A DNA stretch of 6,495 nucleotides from positions 1 to 6,495 of the forward strand of contig JALQUL010000376.1 in the NCBI GenBank assembly GCA_023260735.1, read 5' to 3'. Positions within the stretch are counted from its first letter, which is position 1. Every line of letters starts with the position of its first letter. The notes under the pieces were generated by a model, which did no database searches, had not been told where the DNA came from, and was given only the letters and a program-made list of their open reading frames with translations. Positions 5,798-6,495 of the stretch are shown here, piece after piece. The stretch comes from Limnohabitans sp. GTDB lineage: Bacteria; Pseudomonadota; Gammaproteobacteria; Burkholderiales; Burkholderiaceae_C. The position numbers and the translations under genes were made by a program.

Positions 5798-6495
5798 ATG
5801 GAATTGAAATTTGACGGTCGCGCACTTATTGATGGTAAAAGAGTGGATGCCAAAGATGGTGCTGTATTTGATTGTATTTCACCTGTAGATGGTCGAATTT
5901 TGACGCAGGTTGCTCGTTGCCAAGCACAAGACATTGACAGCGCTGTAGTGGCTGCAAGAAGAGCATTCGAGCAAGGACGGTGGTCTAAATTAGCTCCAGC
6001 TAAACGCAAACAAATTTTAATCAAGTTTGCTGAATTAATTGTACAAAACGGTGAAGAATTAGCTTTAACAGAAACCCTTGATATGGGGAAGCCGGTGCGA
6101 TTTGCCAGAGCCGTAGATGTCAATAGCGCCGCCAATTGTATTAGATGGTTTGGCGAAGCGATTGATAAAGTTTATGATGAAATTGCGCCTACAGGACAAA
6201 ATGCTTTGGCATTAATTACTCGTGAAGCGGTGGGTGTAGTGGGAGTGATAGTGCCCTGGAATTACCCTATGATTATGGCGGCATGGAAAATTGCTCCTGC
6301 CTTAGCAGTAGGTAATTCAGTGGTTTTAAAACCGAGTGAAAAATCACCTTTAACCGCACTTCGTTTGGCCGAACTGGCGCTTCAAGCAGGTATCCCAGAT
6401 GGTGTATTAAATGTAGTACCTGGTTTTGGTATTGAAGCAGGATCCCCATTGGCGCTTCACATGGATGTTGATTGTATTGCCTTTACCGGTTCTAC
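5798..6495 (+). CDS. puuC: Aldehyde dehydrogenase, PuuC / 4-aminobutyraldehyde dehydrogenase type, 3' truncated
   Basis: The frame is open to the window edge, giving 232 complete codons of a protein usually near 495 residues. It should oxidise 4-aminobutyraldehyde (or its gamma-glutamyl form) to GABA in the cytosol with NAD+. Visible are the substrate/oxyanion Asn155 in PWNYP, the cofactor segment LKPSEKSP with Lys178 and Glu181 (Glu here usually marks NAD+ preference), PDGVLNVVPGFG, and the start of the FTGST loop at the edge. The catalytic Cys and general-base Glu lie outside the window. ETLDMGKP, AIRWF-like and EAIDKVY segments resemble E. coli PuuC. AAAGGTGG before ATG 5798 supports this start; an in-frame TTG at 5768 would add ten residues and cannot be excluded. 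A glutamylated-substrate route would need puuA, which is not visible; the transaminase upstream favours free 4-aminobutyraldehyde. Confidence 0.88.
   Translation, partial: MELKFDGRALIDGKRVDAKDGAVFDCISPVDGRILTQVARCQAQDIDSAVVAARRAFEQGRWSKLAPAKRKQILIKFAELIVQNGEELALTETLDMGKPVRFARAVDVNSAANCIRWFGEAIDKVYDEIAPTGQNALALITREAVGVVGVIVPWNYPMIMAAWKIAPALAVGNSVVLKPSEKSPLTALRLAELALQAGIPDGVLNVVPGFGIEAGSPLALHMDVDCIAFTGS

Noticed and set aside
5773..6135. 120-codon open frame on the minus strand
   Set aside because: It lies opposite the well-supported aldehyde dehydrogenase, has no recognisable domain or ribosome binding site, and is a shadow of that gene.
1..6495. An undescribed biological system, mobile element, CRISPR array or RNA gene
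   Set aside because: All coding sequence belongs to known polyamine transport and catabolism families; no transposase, regularly spaced repeat array, tRNA or rRNA was seen.

Overview
The window is one polyamine locus read entirely on the + strand. It runs: 3' part of a class III putrescine aminotransferase (spuC type), then potF, potG, potH and potI (a complete putrescine ABC importer), then the 5' half of an aldehyde dehydrogenase of the PuuC type. The two outer genes are cut by the window edges. The organism looks like an AT-rich proteobacterium (roughly 40% G+C by eye). Protein similarity is to the E. coli potFGHI and puuC products and the Pseudomonas spuC product. The binding protein is a lipoprotein, which differs from the soluble E. 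coli PotF. I cannot place the organism at family level.

Region by region: 1-1098 aminotransferase; 1099-1206 a compact regulatory gap with a good sigma70-type promoter inside an inverted repeat, then a terminator-like hairpin; 1207-2373 potF; 2374-2738 a 365-base AT-rich non-coding gap with hairpins near potF and four TTAAG repeats at helical spacing; 2739-5627 potG-potH-potI, packed with 12- and 3-base gaps; 5628-5797 a gap with four inverted repeats in series; 5798-6495 aldehyde dehydrogenase.

How the genes fit together: PotF captures putrescine at the cell surface, PotH/PotI form the channel and PotG drives uptake with ATP. The aminotransferase converts putrescine to 4-aminobutyraldehyde, and the dehydrogenase oxidises that to GABA. 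Import and the first two catabolic steps are therefore side by side.

I found no undescribed system. What deserves a second look is mostly non-coding: the potF promoter/hairpin region, the phased TTAAG repeats before potG, and the palindrome before the dehydrogenase. In the proteins, two polar positions of the PotF ligand pocket appear to be replaced.
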